DNA of 33,174 nucleotides from Sedimenticola sp. (GTDB lineage: Bacteria > Pseudomonadota > Gammaproteobacteria > Chromatiales > Chromatiaceae). The notes beneath the pieces are model-generated. The model was not told the origin of the DNA. It searched no databases and saw nothing but the letters and a program-made list of their open reading frames with translations. The first letter of the stretch is position 1; the number at the start of each line of letters is the position of its first letter. Positions 9,767 to 18,352 of this stretch are shown here, one piece after another. A program made the translations under genes and the position numbers. Location: assembly GCA_002869585.1 (NCBI GenBank), contig PKUO01000103.1, positions 1 through 33,174 on the forward strand. The letters are read 5' to 3'.

Positions 9767-11893
9767 ATGGCGGATACCCAACCAATAGCCGCACCTGAAC
9801 TCGAAGCGGTGCTCGATGAACTGCTGGAGGTGGAATTCACCTTCCGCAGCACCGAAGAACCCGTCAGCCTGCTGGTGCAACTTGGTCGCTCCGACCAGGA
9901 TTTTATGATGGACTGGATCAGGCGTGTCGCCAGCACCCATCTGGAACTGGGCTATCAGGTTGCCTGTCACGGCACTCGCGCCTTGCAGAACATGGACAGG
10001 CACATTATCGAGTCCTGGGCACTGCATGTCATGGATGTCTATGACCGTTTCGGCTTGCGCCCCGCCCTGGATGTCATTAACACGCTGGACACCTTTATCC
10101 AGGATCAGCACAGGCGTCTGCATGGGGCGATCCTGCAGGAGCAGTCCGGTGTTTTACTGGGGTTTGTGCATGGCCTGTCCGGGCGCAAGCTGAAGATTGC
10201 CGAGTCTGCCTCGACCTATACCGACACCGAAACGCTCTATCTACCGCCTATCCAGGCGGAAATGCCTAGCGAGTTGGAAAACTTTCAACTGTACAAGGTG
10301 ACAGTGGTGTTCCTCTGGGCGCAGACCCGGTTTGGAACCTTCAGTCTGCTGCGCAGGGTAGGGGCATTGTCGGAACCGGTTTCAACGCCACTGCTGGAAC
10401 TGTTTTTCGCCATGGAGTGCCTGCGCCTGGAAGGGATAATTGCCCGCGAACTGCCTGGGCTGCACCGCGAACTCGACAAAATACAGCTGGCGCTGGCCGA
10501 ACATGCCTTGCCGCAGGCATGGCAAGCGATCAAGAAACAGCTCGCTGCGGCGAACGCCACCTCTGCAGATGCCATGAAACTGGCCCAAGAGCATCTCGGC
10601 AGACTCGAACCCTATTCGCCAAAAAGCTTTCATGGTGAACTCAACCTGGAAGCGGTTCGGGATTGCATGGAGGCAAGGATTGAGCGGGAAAAGGCCTACA
10701 TTCGCGTCTCTCTCAAGGAGATTCTTGATGAACAGCAGGAGAAACTGAAAAGGCGCAATGGCGATGAGGAGCCCAAGTTCTCTGCCCAAAAACAACAGGA
10801 TGATTCAAAACCCGAAGGTCTGGACATACAGATTCTGATTGATGATCAGCCGCTTCTGATGCCACCGGAAATGGCCAATGCCGTGACTTCGGTGATCATG
10901 GACTTCAGCGATCTGCCTGAGGAGTACCTGGTGCCGGCCGGGGATGGGGAGTATGACCCCAACTTTTTCAAAGAGCCGGAGACCGATCCCGATGAGGTCT
11001 GGAGTGGCACCTATCACGAAGAGGGAGCCTATCTCTACGATGAGTGGGACTTTCAGCGCAAGCACTACCGTAAAAACTGGTGTGCCGTGCGTGAAAAAAA
11101 CGTCAAGCCGGTTTACGACGATTTTGTACAACAGACCCTCAACAAATATACCGGTCTGATAAAACATCTGCGCAAGACCTTCGAAGCGATGCGTGACGAG
11201 GATCGCCTGTTAAAGCGTCAACCCCATGGTGATGGTGTTGATATAGATGCACTGGTGGAGGCCCTGGCAGACAGCCGACGCGGCACCGAGATGACCGACA
11301 GGCTGTTTACCCGCATGCACCGCACGGAACGCAATATCGCGGTAGTCTTCATGGTGGACATGAGTGGTTCCACCAAGGGCTGGATCAACGAAGCGGAGCG
11401 CGAATCGCTGATCCTGCTCTGCGAGGCGTTGGAGTCACTGGGTGATCGCTATGCGATCTATGGATTTTCCAGCCTGACCCGAAAGCGCTGTGAAATTTTT
11501 CACATCAAACACTTTGATGAAAACTATGATGCCGAGATCAAGGCGAGAATCAACGGAATCCAGCCCCAGGATTATACCCGCATGGGATTTGCCATCCGCC
11601 ACCTTACCAAGGTGCTGAAAGCGGTTGATGCCAAGACCCGTATGCTGATCACCCTGTCAGACGGCAAGCCCGATGATTACGATATCTACCGTGGTGTGTA
11701 TGGTATTGAGGATACCCGTCGCGCCTTGATTGAGGCCAGACAGGATGGCATCCATCCCTACTGCATCACCATCGATGAGGAGGCCAAGGATTATCTTCCC
11801 CATCTGTATGGCCCCGCCGCTTTCACGGTAATCAATGAGGTAAGGGCGTTACCGCTCAAGGTATCGGATATCTATCGGCGCCTGACGACCTGA
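9767..11893 (+). CDS. cbbO: CbbO/NorD-type von Willebrand factor A protein
   Basis: Adaptor subunit of the CbbQ-CbbO RuBisCO activase. In the known complex CbbO binds RuBisCO while the CbbQ hexamer supplies ATP hydrolysis. The product is 708 aa, in the range of CbbO and longer than typical NorD. The N-terminal half is helical; GLSGRKLKIAE and YTDTETLYLP (about residues 140-165) are shared by the CbbO/NorD family. A charged Glu/Lys linker lies near 325-360. The C-terminal VWA domain (about 520-705) has an intact metal-ion site DMSGST (about 531) and the later TRMGFAIRH and TLSDGKPDDYDIY stretches. The start is 2 bases after the cbbQ stop with no clear ribosome site of its own, so translational coupling is likely. 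Activity on RuBisCO is inferred from the family. Confidence 0.87.
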   Translation: MADTQPIAAPELEAVLDELLEVEFTFRSTEEPVSLLVQLGRSDQDFMMDWIRRVASTHLELGYQVACHGTRALQNMDRHIIESWALHVMDVYDRFGLRPALDVINTLDTFIQDQHRRLHGAILQEQSGVLLGFVHGLSGRKLKIAESASTYTDTETLYLPPIQAEMPSELENFQLYKVTVVFLWAQTRFGTFSLLRRVGALSEPVSTPLLELFFAMECLRLEGIIARELPGLHRELDKIQLALAEHALPQAWQAIKKQLAAANATSADAMKLAQEHLGRLEPYSPKSFHGELNLEAVRDCMEARIEREKAYIRVSLKEILDEQQEKLKRRNGDEEPKFSAQKQQDDSKPEGLDIQILIDDQPLLMPPEMANAVTSVIMDFSDLPEEYLVPAGDGEYDPNFFKEPETDPDEVWSGTYHEEGAYLYDEWDFQRKHYRKNWCAVREKNVKPVYDDFVQQTLNKYTGLIKHLRKTFEAMRDEDRLLKRQPHGDGVDIDALVEALADSRRGTEMTDRLFTRMHRTERNIAVVFMVDMSGSTKGWINEAERESLILLCEALESLGDRYAIYGFSSLTRKRCEIFHIKHFDENYDAEIKARINGIQPQDYTRMGFAIRHLTKVLKAVDAKTRMLITLSDGKPDDYDIYRGVYGIEDTRRALIEARQDGIHPYCITIDEEAKDYLPHLYGPAAFTVINEVRALPLKVSDIYRRLTT

Positions 11894-11935
11894 ATAGCTT
11901 ATTTTTGACCCAGTCGGCCAACAAGAGGGAACACC

Positions 11936-12262
11936 ATGAAACAGTTGTTTTTCGCAGTAATCGTCTTCTGGATAACACTGTCTGTATCGGCAGGAGAAGC
12001 TGATGTTGTGGATGTCAGGATCAGCTGCGATGAAAAGGCCATCTGCCATTTCTCAGTGACGGTGAAACATGATGATCAAGGGTGGCAGCACTACGCGAAT
12101 AAGTGGGAAATTCTGACCACCGAAGGCGACATACTAGGGGTACGTGAACTGGCCCATCCCCATGAGAACGAACAACCATTCACCCGTTCGCTGGGAAATG
12201 TGGCCATTCCCGAAGGTGTGGTGGAGGTGATTATTCGAGCGCATGACCTGGTGCATGGTTAA
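11936..12262 (+). CDS. Small secreted protein of unknown function downstream of cbbO
   Basis: A 108-aa protein that I do not recognise by name. A clear N-terminal signal peptide (about residues 1-20, MKQLFFAVIVFWITLSVSAG) predicts export to the periplasm. The mature part has two Cys (SCDEKAICHF), a His/Trp stretch (GWQHYANKWEIL) and a conserved-looking segment LAHPHENEQPFTRSL, followed by a beta-rich C-terminus. AGAGGG lies about 7 bases before the ATG. The gene lies 42 bases after cbbO on the same strand and could share its mRNA, although its product must be exported while CbbQO is cytoplasmic. Closely spaced His and Glu residues might bind metal, which is only a guess. Confidence 0.75.
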   Translation: MKQLFFAVIVFWITLSVSAGEADVVDVRISCDEKAICHFSVTVKHDDQGWQHYANKWEILTTEGDILGVRELAHPHENEQPFTRSLGNVAIPEGVVEVIIRAHDLVHG

Positions 12263-12361
12263 GGGGGTAAGGTGTTGTCAGTTAAGCTGCCGCTTTAGGC
12301 GTTCAACCGTGTCTTTCTATCACCACAGATCGTCTTTGATCCTGGAATGAAGGGTACTGCC

Positions 12362-13054
12362 ATGAAAACAATTGGTTTGTTGGGTGGCATGAGCTGGGAA
12401 TCGACCCAGATCTATTATCAGTTGCTGAATCGGGGTATCAAGGAGCGACTGGGCGGCCTCCATTCAGCAAAAATCATTCTCTACAGTGTCGACTTTGCCG
12501 AGATAGAAGAGCTGCAACATCAAGGCCGTTGGCAGGAGACAGGCGCAATTCTGGCGGCAGCCGGGCGCTCAGTCGAAATGGCCGGTGCGGATTTTCTGCT
12601 CATCTGTACCAATACCATGCACAAGGTGGCGGATCAGGTTTCGGCGGCCATCACCACTCCTCTGCTGCATCTGGCCGATGCTACTGCCGAAGAGATCACG
12701 CGGCAGGGAATATCCCGCGTGGGGTTGCTGGGCACCCGCTTCACCATGGAGGAGGATTTCTATACCGGGCGTCTGCAGACTCATGGGCTGGAAGTGGTGA
12801 TTCCTGAGCAATCAGAAAGGGAGTTGGTGCATCGGGTGATCTACGATGAGCTCTGCCTTGGGCAGGTTAAAGACGTATCACGCCGGAACTATGCGGATAT
12901 CATTGATGGCCTGGTAGCCAATGGCGCCCAGGGTATTATTCTAGGTTGCACCGAGATTGCCATGCTGGTCAAACCGGAAGATGCCGCTGTGCCCCTGTTT
13001 GACACCACCGCAATTCATGTCCAGGCGGCCATTGAAATGGCGCTCGCCGACTGA
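12362..13054 (+). CDS. Aspartate/glutamate racemase family protein (YgeA-like)
   Basis: Cofactor-independent amino-acid racemase of the Asp/Glu racemase superfamily, 230 aa. ATG 12362 is chosen because the protein then begins MKTIGLLGGMSWEST, typical of YgeA/RacD, with GAAGGG 7 bases upstream. Both catalytic cysteines are present, in ICTNTMH (about residue 83) and ILGCTEIAML (about residue 193), so it should be active. YgeA proteins have broad specificity, so the substrate cannot be read from the sequence. It is convergent with hflD, with a single base between the stop codons and no terminator between them. Confidence 0.88.
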   Translation: MKTIGLLGGMSWESTQIYYQLLNRGIKERLGGLHSAKIILYSVDFAEIEELQHQGRWQETGAILAAAGRSVEMAGADFLLICTNTMHKVADQVSAAITTPLLHLADATAEEITRQGISRVGLLGTRFTMEEDFYTGRLQTHGLEVVIPEQSERELVHRVIYDELCLGQVKDVSRRNYADIIDGLVANGAQGIILGCTEIAMLVKPEDAAVPLFDTTAIHVQAAIEMALAD

Positions 13055-13055
13055 C

Positions 13056-13679
13056 TCAGGCCTGGATCTCATCCAGTAATCGATCTGCCTGTTCTGCCAT
13101 ACGTTTACGGCCAAGCAGGATCTGCAGTCTGTTGCCACCACACTGACGCCAGAGCATGGCAGAGCGTATGCCGCTGAGCAGCAACGCACGTATGCGATTG
13201 ACATTATCCGGATTCTGCAGGTGCAGCGGTTCTCCCTGGACCATGATTCTGGGTTTCAGGGTACTGATGGTTTCGGCATAGATACCGGCCAGTTGCGCCA
13301 GAATATTGGTGTGCAGCATGGGAAAGTGCTCCAGCCGCTGGGTGGCCTGTTCAATGCCGGTTTGAATCTACCGAAGCATCTCCGGGTGCTTCTTCAACTG
13401 GCGTTCCAGATGCAACAGCGAGATGACATAGCGGGAGACCTCGATATTATGCTTTTTCTTGCCTGCAACCTCGTCCCTGATGATCTTCAGTCCTACAGCC
13501 ACACCCGGCAGACCACCATAGACTGCTTCCACAGAGTCGGCATTGATTTGGAACAGACTATAAATACTGGATTCAATAGCTGATGAGTCGGTCATGCCGC
13601 TGTGCGCGATCTTCGCTACCAGTGCGGCTGATTGGAACAGGCCACCCATGGCGATACATCTGTCTCTTTCACTGTTCAT
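13056..13679 (-). pseudogene. hflD: hflD homologue interrupted by one in-frame UAG
   Basis: HflD is a peripheral inner-membrane protein known in E. coli for binding phage lambda CII; its cellular role is unclear. Counting through the UAG, the gene has 207 codons, close to the 213 aa of E. coli HflD. From ATG 13679 the first part (103 codons, ending HPEMLR) meets TAG at 13368-13370. The same frame continues without loss as IQTGIEQATQRLEHF, then MLHTNILAQLAGIYAETIS and the conserved C-terminal SGIRSAMLWRQCGGNRLQ, ending in TGA. There is no frameshift or deletion. The gene follows mnmA by 22 bases, as in E. coli, but purB is not next. It may be a pseudogene, a readthrough gene or a base error. 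Confidence 0.85.
13368..13370 (-). other. In-frame UAG codon within hflD (codon 104)
   Basis: The codon context on the coding strand is CTT CGG TAG ATT CAA. One base change from CAG (Gln) is a simple origin, but the ancestral residue cannot be fixed without homologues. Both flanks encode recognisable HflD sequence in the same frame. Confidence 0.9.
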
Positions 13680-13701
13680 CAAATTCGTTCTATGGTTGCT
13701 G

Positions 13702-14790
13702 TTAAAAGGCGTGATCGATGATGCCGCCACCCAGGCATTCATCGTTCAGGTAAAAGACCACCGATTGGCCAGGCGTTACCGCTCGCTGTTGTTGATCGAA
13801 CTGCACGCGGCACTGATCAGGCTCCAGCAGTTCGATTGTACAGGGTTGCAGCGGCTGGCGATGTCTGAATCGTGCCAGACAACGGTGCAGATTGGCAGGA
13901 CGGCTGCCGGAGACCCAATGCAATTGTGATGCCTCAAGACCCTGTTTCAGCAACAGAGGGTGATCGTGTCCTTGTGCAACGATTAACCTGTTGCTGTGCA
14001 AATCCTTCTCGACAACAAACCAGGGAATCTCATCTGCCCCGGCCTTCCCCCCGATGCCAAGACCTTTTCGTTGTCCCAGGGTGTAATACATCAGTCCCTG
14101 GTGCCTGCCGAGAAACTCGCCATCGGGAGTGACTATCTGGCCCGGGTTGGCTGGCAGGTATTTGCCGAGAAAATCGCTGAACTTGCGCTCCCCGATAAAA
14201 CAGATTCCGGTACTGTCCTTTTTTTTGTGGTTGGCAAACTGCGCTTTCCCGGCAATGGCGCGCACCTCGGTTTTTTCCAGGTCCCAGAGGGGGAAGAGTG
14301 CGCGGGACAGTTGCGCCTGTCCGAGCATATAGAGAAAGTAGGTCTGATCCTTGTTGCTGTCTTGGGCGCACATCATGTGTACACCATCCGCCCGGCGTTC
14401 GACTTTGGCATAGTGGCCGGTGGCGATCATATCCGCCCCCAGGCTCAGTGCATGGTCCAGAAACGCCTTGAATTTGATCTCGCGGTTACAGAGTACATCC
14501 GGGTTGGGTGTTCGTCCGGCGCGGTATTCAGCGAGGAAGTATTCGAACACATTGTCCCAGTATTCAGCGGAGAAATTGATCGAATGGAGCTTGATCTGCA
14601 ACTGGTCGGCGACGGCCTGGGCATCGGCCAGATCAACCGTGGCGTTGCAGTACTCTTCGCTGTCATCCTCCTCCCAGTTCTTCATGAACAGGGCTTCCAC
14701 CTGGTAGCCCTGTTCCAGCAGCAGTAGCGCGGCGACTGCTGAGTCGACACCGCCTGAGAGGCCCACGATCACTTTTTCCTTGTGGCTCAT
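13702..14790 (-). CDS. mnmA: tRNA-specific 2-thiouridylase MnmA
   Basis: MnmA thiolates U34 of the wobble position in tRNA-Lys, -Glu and -Gln, taking sulfur from the IscS-Tus relay. The product is 362 aa, the usual length. Visible are the N-type ATP pyrophosphatase P-loop SGGVDS (about 10-15), the target-binding [12 protein letters not shown] with the first catalytic Cys, NKDQTYFLY, and [11 protein letters not shown] with the second catalytic Cys (about 200). The C-terminal beta-barrel includes [11 protein letters not shown]. The start overlaps the stop of the preceding secreted-protein gene (ATGA). The gene belongs to the rluE-nudJ-mnmA-hflD block common in gammaproteobacteria. Confidence 0.97.
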   Translation of the reverse strand: MSHKEKVIVGLSGGVDSAVAALLLLEQGYQVEALFMKNWEEDDSEEYCNATVDLADAQAVADQLQIKLHSINFSAEYWDNVFEYFLAEYRAGRTPNPDVLCNREIKFKAFLDHALSLGADMIATGHYAKVERRADGVHMMCAQDSNKDQTYFLYMLGQAQLSRALFPLWDLEKTEVRAIAGKAQFANHKKKDSTGICFIGERKFSDFLGKYLPANPGQIVTPDGEFLGRHQGLMYYTLGQRKGLGIGGKAGADEIPWFVVEKDLHSNRLIVAQGHDHPLLLKQGLEASQLHWVSGSRPANLHRCLARFRHRQPLQPCTIELLEPDQCRVQFDQQQRAVTPGQSVVFYLNDECLGGGIIDHAF

Positions 14791-15368
14791 TGTTCATCAA
14801 ACTCCGGGTCTTTTCCCGATAACCAGGCCTCGATGGGTTGGATCAGGGGCGGTTCGCCATTTTTCAGAAACCAGGAGTCAACAGCAAAGGATCGATTCCC
14901 TGTGGTCTCCTGGATCACGGCTGTCCAGTGAAAGTCCACCAGCCAGGGATTGCGTCTCTCTCTGGGCATAAGCCGATGCCAGCGCATGAGCCGATATTTT
15001 TCCAGCATCTGCAGGTAGGTGGTGGTGTTGGTCGATTCGGATATGCAGTCCAACTGACCCTTCTGTGAACCTTCCCCACGATTCTGTTCCAGATCCCGCC
15101 AGGTCTCGCTCTGTTCCCCGGCGATCTGCTCCATCAGGGCAATCGCCTGAGCGATGGTGTGACGTTCCTCTGCTGCCGAACTGCCGGTTTCGAACAGTTG
15201 TTCAAGGCGCTGGAAATGCTCTTCGCTCATCTGGATATCCTGGTGAAAATCGCAGTGATAATCGATGCAGATATTCAGCGTCATGGGAAAGCCCTGGGCC
15301 AGGAGGTGCGCGGGCAGTGACGCGAACAGTAGGCAGCAGAAGAGTCTGAATGGCGTGGTTGAAGACAA
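14787..15368 (-). CDS. Secreted protein of unknown function between nudJ and mnmA
   Basis: A 193-aa protein that I do not recognise. The only in-frame start before the upstream stop is TTG 15368. It is supported because it gives a signal peptide ([19 protein letters not shown], about residues 7-25), whereas the next Met would lose it. The mature part has a Cys pair (CIDYHCDF), a helical charged middle, and a C-terminal segment with [12 protein letters not shown] and RSFAVDSWF, resembling a small beta sheet, and a second conserved-looking Cys (DCISE). It overlaps mnmA by four bases and overlaps no other real gene, so it is part of the nudJ-mnmA operon. The function is unknown; a periplasmic or outer-membrane location is predicted. 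Confidence 0.75.
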   Translation of the reverse strand: MSSTTPFRLFCCLLFASLPAHLLAQGFPMTLNICIDYHCDFHQDIQMSEEHFQRLEQLFETGSSAAEERHTIAQAIALMEQIAGEQSETWRDLEQNRGEGSQKGQLDCISESTNTTTYLQMLEKYRLMRWHRLMPRERRNPWLVDFHWTAVIQETTGNRSFAVDSWFLKNGEPPLIQPIEAWLSGKDPEFDEQ

Positions 15369-15378
15369 TGCGATCGGC

Positions 15379-15828
15379 TCAGCTCAAATCGGTCAGGATA
15401 TGCAACGGGGCCTGTTGCCCGGCACGAAAATCCCGGATACAGCGAAGAACCATGGGGCTTCTGAGTTGATCCTGCATCGCTTCCAGTTCATCAAGACTCA
15501 TCCACACCGCTTCGATGATCTCGGTGTCCAGGTCGAGTTCAGGTTGGTGATCATCGACCCGGCCATGAAAGCAGAAGCGCAGGTAGGTTGCGCCATTCGG
15601 CGGCACCTGCCAGCGATAGACTCCCACCAAGCCTTCCGGTGTGAATCGCCAGGCGGTCTCTTCGCGGGTTTCACGGATAACCGCCTGGATCAGCCCTTCG
15701 CCTTCATCCAGATGTCCCGCCGGCTGGTTATAGACGATCTCTCCGTCGCTGGGCTTCTCTTTCACCATCAAGAAGCGGTTGTCCTGCTCGATGATGGCGG
15801 CGACAGTTGCATGCGGGTACCAGGTCAT
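15379..15828 (-). CDS. nudJ: Nudix hydrolase, NudJ-like phosphatase
   Basis: A 149-aa Nudix hydrolase. The Nudix box is complete (Gx5Ex7REx2EE: GHLDEGE, then RETREETAW, about residues 38-60), so metal binding and catalysis should be intact. NudJ of E. coli hydrolyses nucleoside di- and triphosphates and the thiamine precursor HMP-PP. The start MTWYPHATVAAI is typical, with AAGG upstream. It lies 8 bases after rluE and 10 bases before the secreted-protein gene. The rluE-nudJ-mnmA order is the E. coli order, which supports the symbol. Confidence 0.9.
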   Translation of the reverse strand: MTWYPHATVAAIIEQDNRFLMVKEKPSDGEIVYNQPAGHLDEGEGLIQAVIRETREETAWRFTPEGLVGVYRWQVPPNGATYLRFCFHGRVDDHQPELDLDTEIIEAVWMSLDELEAMQDQLRSPMVLRCIRDFRAGQQAPLHILTDLS

Positions 15829-15836
15829 AGGGCATT

Positions 15837-16421
15837 TTACCTTGTGTGGGGACGGGTGTCAGATCGCTTTTCCTGAGTGGCTGGGCGTTCTATCTGACGC
15901 CATTCACCAGGCGCCAGATCAGCGAGCCGCCAGCGCCCGATGCCGGCCCGGATCAGCCGAAGGGTGGGGAAGCCGACGGCGGCGGTCATACGCCTTACCT
16001 GGCGATTGCGGCCTTCACGAATCTGTATCTCCAGCCACTGGGTAGGGATGGCGGCACGGTAGCGAACGGGGGGGTCGCGCGGCCAGATTTCGGGTTCGTC
16101 GATGAGCCTGGCCTTGGCCGGGAGAGTCGGTCCATCCTTGAGCACAACCCCCTGGGACAAACTGTCGAGTGCAACTTGGTCGGGTATCCCTTCGACCTGG
16201 ACCCAGTAGGTTTTCCAGGTCTTCTCCTTGGGGTTTGCCAGCTTGTGCTGCAACTTGCCGTCATCCGTTAGCAGCAGCAGCCCTTCGCTGTCACGGTCCA
16301 GACGACCGGCGGGGTAGACGCCGTTGACGCTAATGTAGTCCGCGAGGGTCTGCCGCTCCTCGGCATCGGTAAACTGGCTGAGGACGCCATAGGGCTTGTT
16401 GAACAGGATCAGGCGCGCCAT
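15837..16421 (-). CDS. rluE: 23S rRNA pseudouridine synthase RluE
   Basis: RsuA/RluB/E/F-family pseudouridine synthase; E. coli RluE modifies U2457 of 23S rRNA. The product is 194 aa. The catalytic Asp lies in [15 protein letters not shown] (about residue 42). Other family stretches are [14 protein letters not shown] at the N-terminus and [12 protein letters not shown] (about 135-146) near the C-terminus. It lacks the N-terminal S4 domain of RsuA/RluB, as RluE does. The tail is rich in Arg/Thr and poorly conserved. It begins 18 bases after the nitroreductase stop and leads the nudJ-mnmA-hflD block. Confidence 0.93.
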   Translation of the reverse strand: MARLILFNKPYGVLSQFTDAEERQTLADYISVNGVYPAGRLDRDSEGLLLLTDDGKLQHKLANPKEKTWKTYWVQVEGIPDQVALDSLSQGVVLKDGPTLPAKARLIDEPEIWPRDPPVRYRAAIPTQWLEIQIREGRNRQVRRMTAAVGFPTLRLIRAGIGRWRLADLAPGEWRQIERPATQEKRSDTRPHTR

Positions 16422-16439
16422 CGTTTACAGGCCAGTGAT

Positions 16440-17063
16440 CTAACGGTATTCGACGATCTGATCAAACCCCTGGCGCAGGCGCGCTGTCTGCTCTCCGGCG
16501 CGATAACCCAGTGCAAAGACCACCGCCACCTGATACTGGCTGGTATCGATATCGAGCACTTTTTCCACCGCTTTTTTCTCGAAGCCCTCGATCGGGCAGG
16601 AGTCTATGCCGGCTGCTGCCGCTGCCGTCATCATGTTGGCCAATGCGATATAGCACTGCTTGGATCCCCAGGCGTAGTAGCTCATTATCGGCTTTATTTC
16701 TGTTTCCAGGTGGTTTTTGTAGCGAACCAGATAGGCCTCTTCGGCATCCTTGGGCAGATTACGTCTTGCGAACATGGCCTTTACATGAGCAGTATCGGGT
16801 TCAACTGCCTCAGGTGTGGTGAGAATCACCACTACGTGACTACTCTCGGTGATCTGGGGTTGGTTCCAGCAGGCCTTGCGCAGTTCTTCGCGCACAGCAG
16901 GGGTTTGAACTACCAGAAATCGCCAGGGCTCCATGCCGAAAGATGAGGGTGAGAGGCAGCCACTCTCGAGTATTACTTCCAACTCGGCATCGGGGATCTT
17001 TTTTTGCGGATCAAACTTTTTACATGCGTGACGGAATTGCAAAGCCTTTAAAACAGCATTCAT
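16440..17063 (-). CDS. NAD(P)H-dependent FMN nitroreductase family protein (NfsB-like)
   Basis: A flavin oxidoreductase of the nitroreductase superfamily, 207 aa, expected to reduce quinones or nitro compounds with NAD(P)H and FMN. ATG 17063 is chosen because it gives MNAVLKALQFRHACKKFDP, the standard N-terminus, with AGAGG 8 bases upstream; the frame remains open further upstream. FMN-contact regions are RHACKKFD (about 11-18), LSPSSFGMEPW (about 39) and, near the C-terminus, DSCPIEGF and ALGYRAG. The true substrate cannot be told from sequence. It ends in TAG, with TAA four codons later. It is 18 bases upstream of rluE on the same strand. Confidence 0.88.
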   Translation of the reverse strand: MNAVLKALQFRHACKKFDPQKKIPDAELEVILESGCLSPSSFGMEPWRFLVVQTPAVREELRKACWNQPQITESSHVVVILTTPEAVEPDTAHVKAMFARRNLPKDAEEAYLVRYKNHLETEIKPIMSYYAWGSKQCYIALANMMTAAAAAGIDSCPIEGFEKKAVEKVLDIDTSQYQVAVVFALGYRAGEQTARLRQGFDQIVEYR

Positions 17064-17172
17064 TGATGGGCCTCTGAGAGTTTTTTGCCGCGAGGGGCTG
17101 CTGAATCGGATACCTAACAGCTGCACATTATCAGCAATTTTTCAGGAAGACACCAGATCAGTCAGTACAGAA

Positions 17173-17200
17173 CAGGATAAGCCACAATGGGCTTATCCTG
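17173..17200 (-). terminator. Inverted repeat downstream of the GGDEF gene
   Basis: A perfect 11-bp stem (CAGGATAAGCC with GGCTTATCCTG) has a 6-base loop. It lies about 30 bases past the stop of the minus-strand GGDEF gene and before the nitroreductase gene. There is no T-tract on the minus strand, so it may be a weak terminator or a 3'-end stabiliser. The 167-base gap holds no gene. Confidence 0.5.
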
Positions 17201-17230
17201 TATAGAAGGATTTGTTGCTGTGTTATTAAA

Positions 17231-18145
17231 CTAAGAAGTGCAGACGACCCGGTTACGACCGCCTCTCTTGGCCTGATAGAGGGCTTGGTCCGCACGTTCA
17301 ACAAAACTTTCGGTGTTATCACCACCTTGTACGGATGTTACTCCCAGACTGATGGTTACCGAGGTGTTCTTCAGGGCCGGGAGTTTCAGGGTTTTGATCT
17401 TGTTGCGGATACGTTCCGCCAACAGGTTTGCGCCATCGTTGCCGGTGTTGGTAAGCAGAATCAGAAACTCTTCGCCGCCATAACGGAAGATCACATCACT
17501 CTCGCGAATGGTATTTTTCGCACACTGGGCAACGGCCGAGATCACCTGGTCGCCATGTAGATGGCCGAACCGGTCATTGATCGATTTGAAATGATCGATA
17601 TCGAGGAGAATCATCGAGAGTTCATTGCTATGGCGTTGCGCAAGCCCGATCTCCCGTTTGATGGTGCTCTCCATGGCAATTCGGTTATGCACACCTGTCA
17701 GTGGGTCAATGCTGGCCGAATTGACAGCCTGTTGGTAGAGCAGGGTGTTGCGCAGCGGGTAGAGCAGTGCAGAGAGCAGATTTTCAACAGTTTCCAGTTC
17801 TTTTTCGCTGAAAACATTGGCCCTGTATAGCTTGAGTTGGCCCAGTTTCTGCTCTGCCACCAATAACTGGTATGCGCAACTGTGTAGATCATCGGTTGCT
17901 GTGCCCAGTTTGATATCGATTGCCAGGGTTGGAAAATCATAGGCAATACCGCCGAAGTCGACAAATTGACTCAGTTCCCTGGAGAACAGTGCGATCAATT
18001 CGTTGATTTCCAGCGTGGTTTGTAGAATACCGGAAAGCGCCAGTATTTTAGAGGCATAGCCTTGTTGGTTATCTACAGACGCCGTCGATGTCGCTAGAAA
18101 GCTGTTTTTTGTTTCTGTAGTGCTTGTTATTTGGCTCATCATCAT
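17231..18145 (-). CDS. Soluble diguanylate cyclase with N-terminal sensor-like domain
   Basis: Predicted cytoplasmic cyclic-di-GMP synthase, 304 aa. No membrane segment is visible. The N-terminal half (about residues 30-135) resembles a small GAF-like sensor fold by pattern only (ILQTTLEINELIALF, then an alternating beta/alpha stretch). The GGDEF domain covers about 145-302, with DPLTGVHNR, LLDIDHFKSINDRFGH, an intact RYGGEEF active site (about 227) and an RESD inhibitory site five residues before it. The gene begins with three ATG codons in a row (18145, 18142, 18139); any could serve. It ends in TAG with TGA 22 codons later. It stands alone, transcribed from its own promoter. Confidence 0.9.
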   Translation of the reverse strand: MMMSQITSTTETKNSFLATSTASVDNQQGYASKILALSGILQTTLEINELIALFSRELSQFVDFGGIAYDFPTLAIDIKLGTATDDLHSCAYQLLVAEQKLGQLKLYRANVFSEKELETVENLLSALLYPLRNTLLYQQAVNSASIDPLTGVHNRIAMESTIKREIGLAQRHSNELSMILLDIDHFKSINDRFGHLHGDQVISAVAQCAKNTIRESDVIFRYGGEEFLILLTNTGNDGANLLAERIRNKIKTLKLPALKNTSVTISLGVTSVQGGDNTESFVERADQALYQAKRGGRNRVVCTS

Positions 18146-18168
18146 CAGTGTTCCGTATGATTTAACAC

Positions 18169-18197
18169 TGCATATTTGTAAGCTATTTCCATGCCAA
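18169..18197 (-). promoter_or_regulatory. Candidate sigma-70 promoter of the GGDEF gene
   Basis: On the minus strand TTGGCA (18197-18192) and TATGCA (18174-18169) are separated by 17 bases in an AT-rich stretch, giving a leader of about 17 bases before the GGDEF gene. The -10 match is only partial. The remaining gap up to the yciK stop (18200-18352) shows nothing else convincing. Confidence 0.35.
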
Positions 18198-18352
18198 AAT
18201 TAAAAATACTATAAAAAACATATAGATAGAACGCGTCAGCTAGACTGTGCCAAGAAATCGTCGGAAAACTGTCTCCGAAACTCTCCGGAAAATGTCAGCG
18301 AATTGCCGGTACGGGATCAGCGTTTGCCAGATGTGGACCGGGCAGATCGGGT

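Noticed and set aside
13056-13319. Separate small gene of 87 codons downstream of the hflD amber codon
   Set aside because: Its sequence is the C-terminal part of HflD in the same frame as the upstream part; nothing suggests an independent start at ATG 13319.
13996-14727. 243-aa open frame on the plus strand
   Set aside because: It lies wholly within mnmA on the other strand, which has all its motifs; the plus-strand product resembles nothing known.
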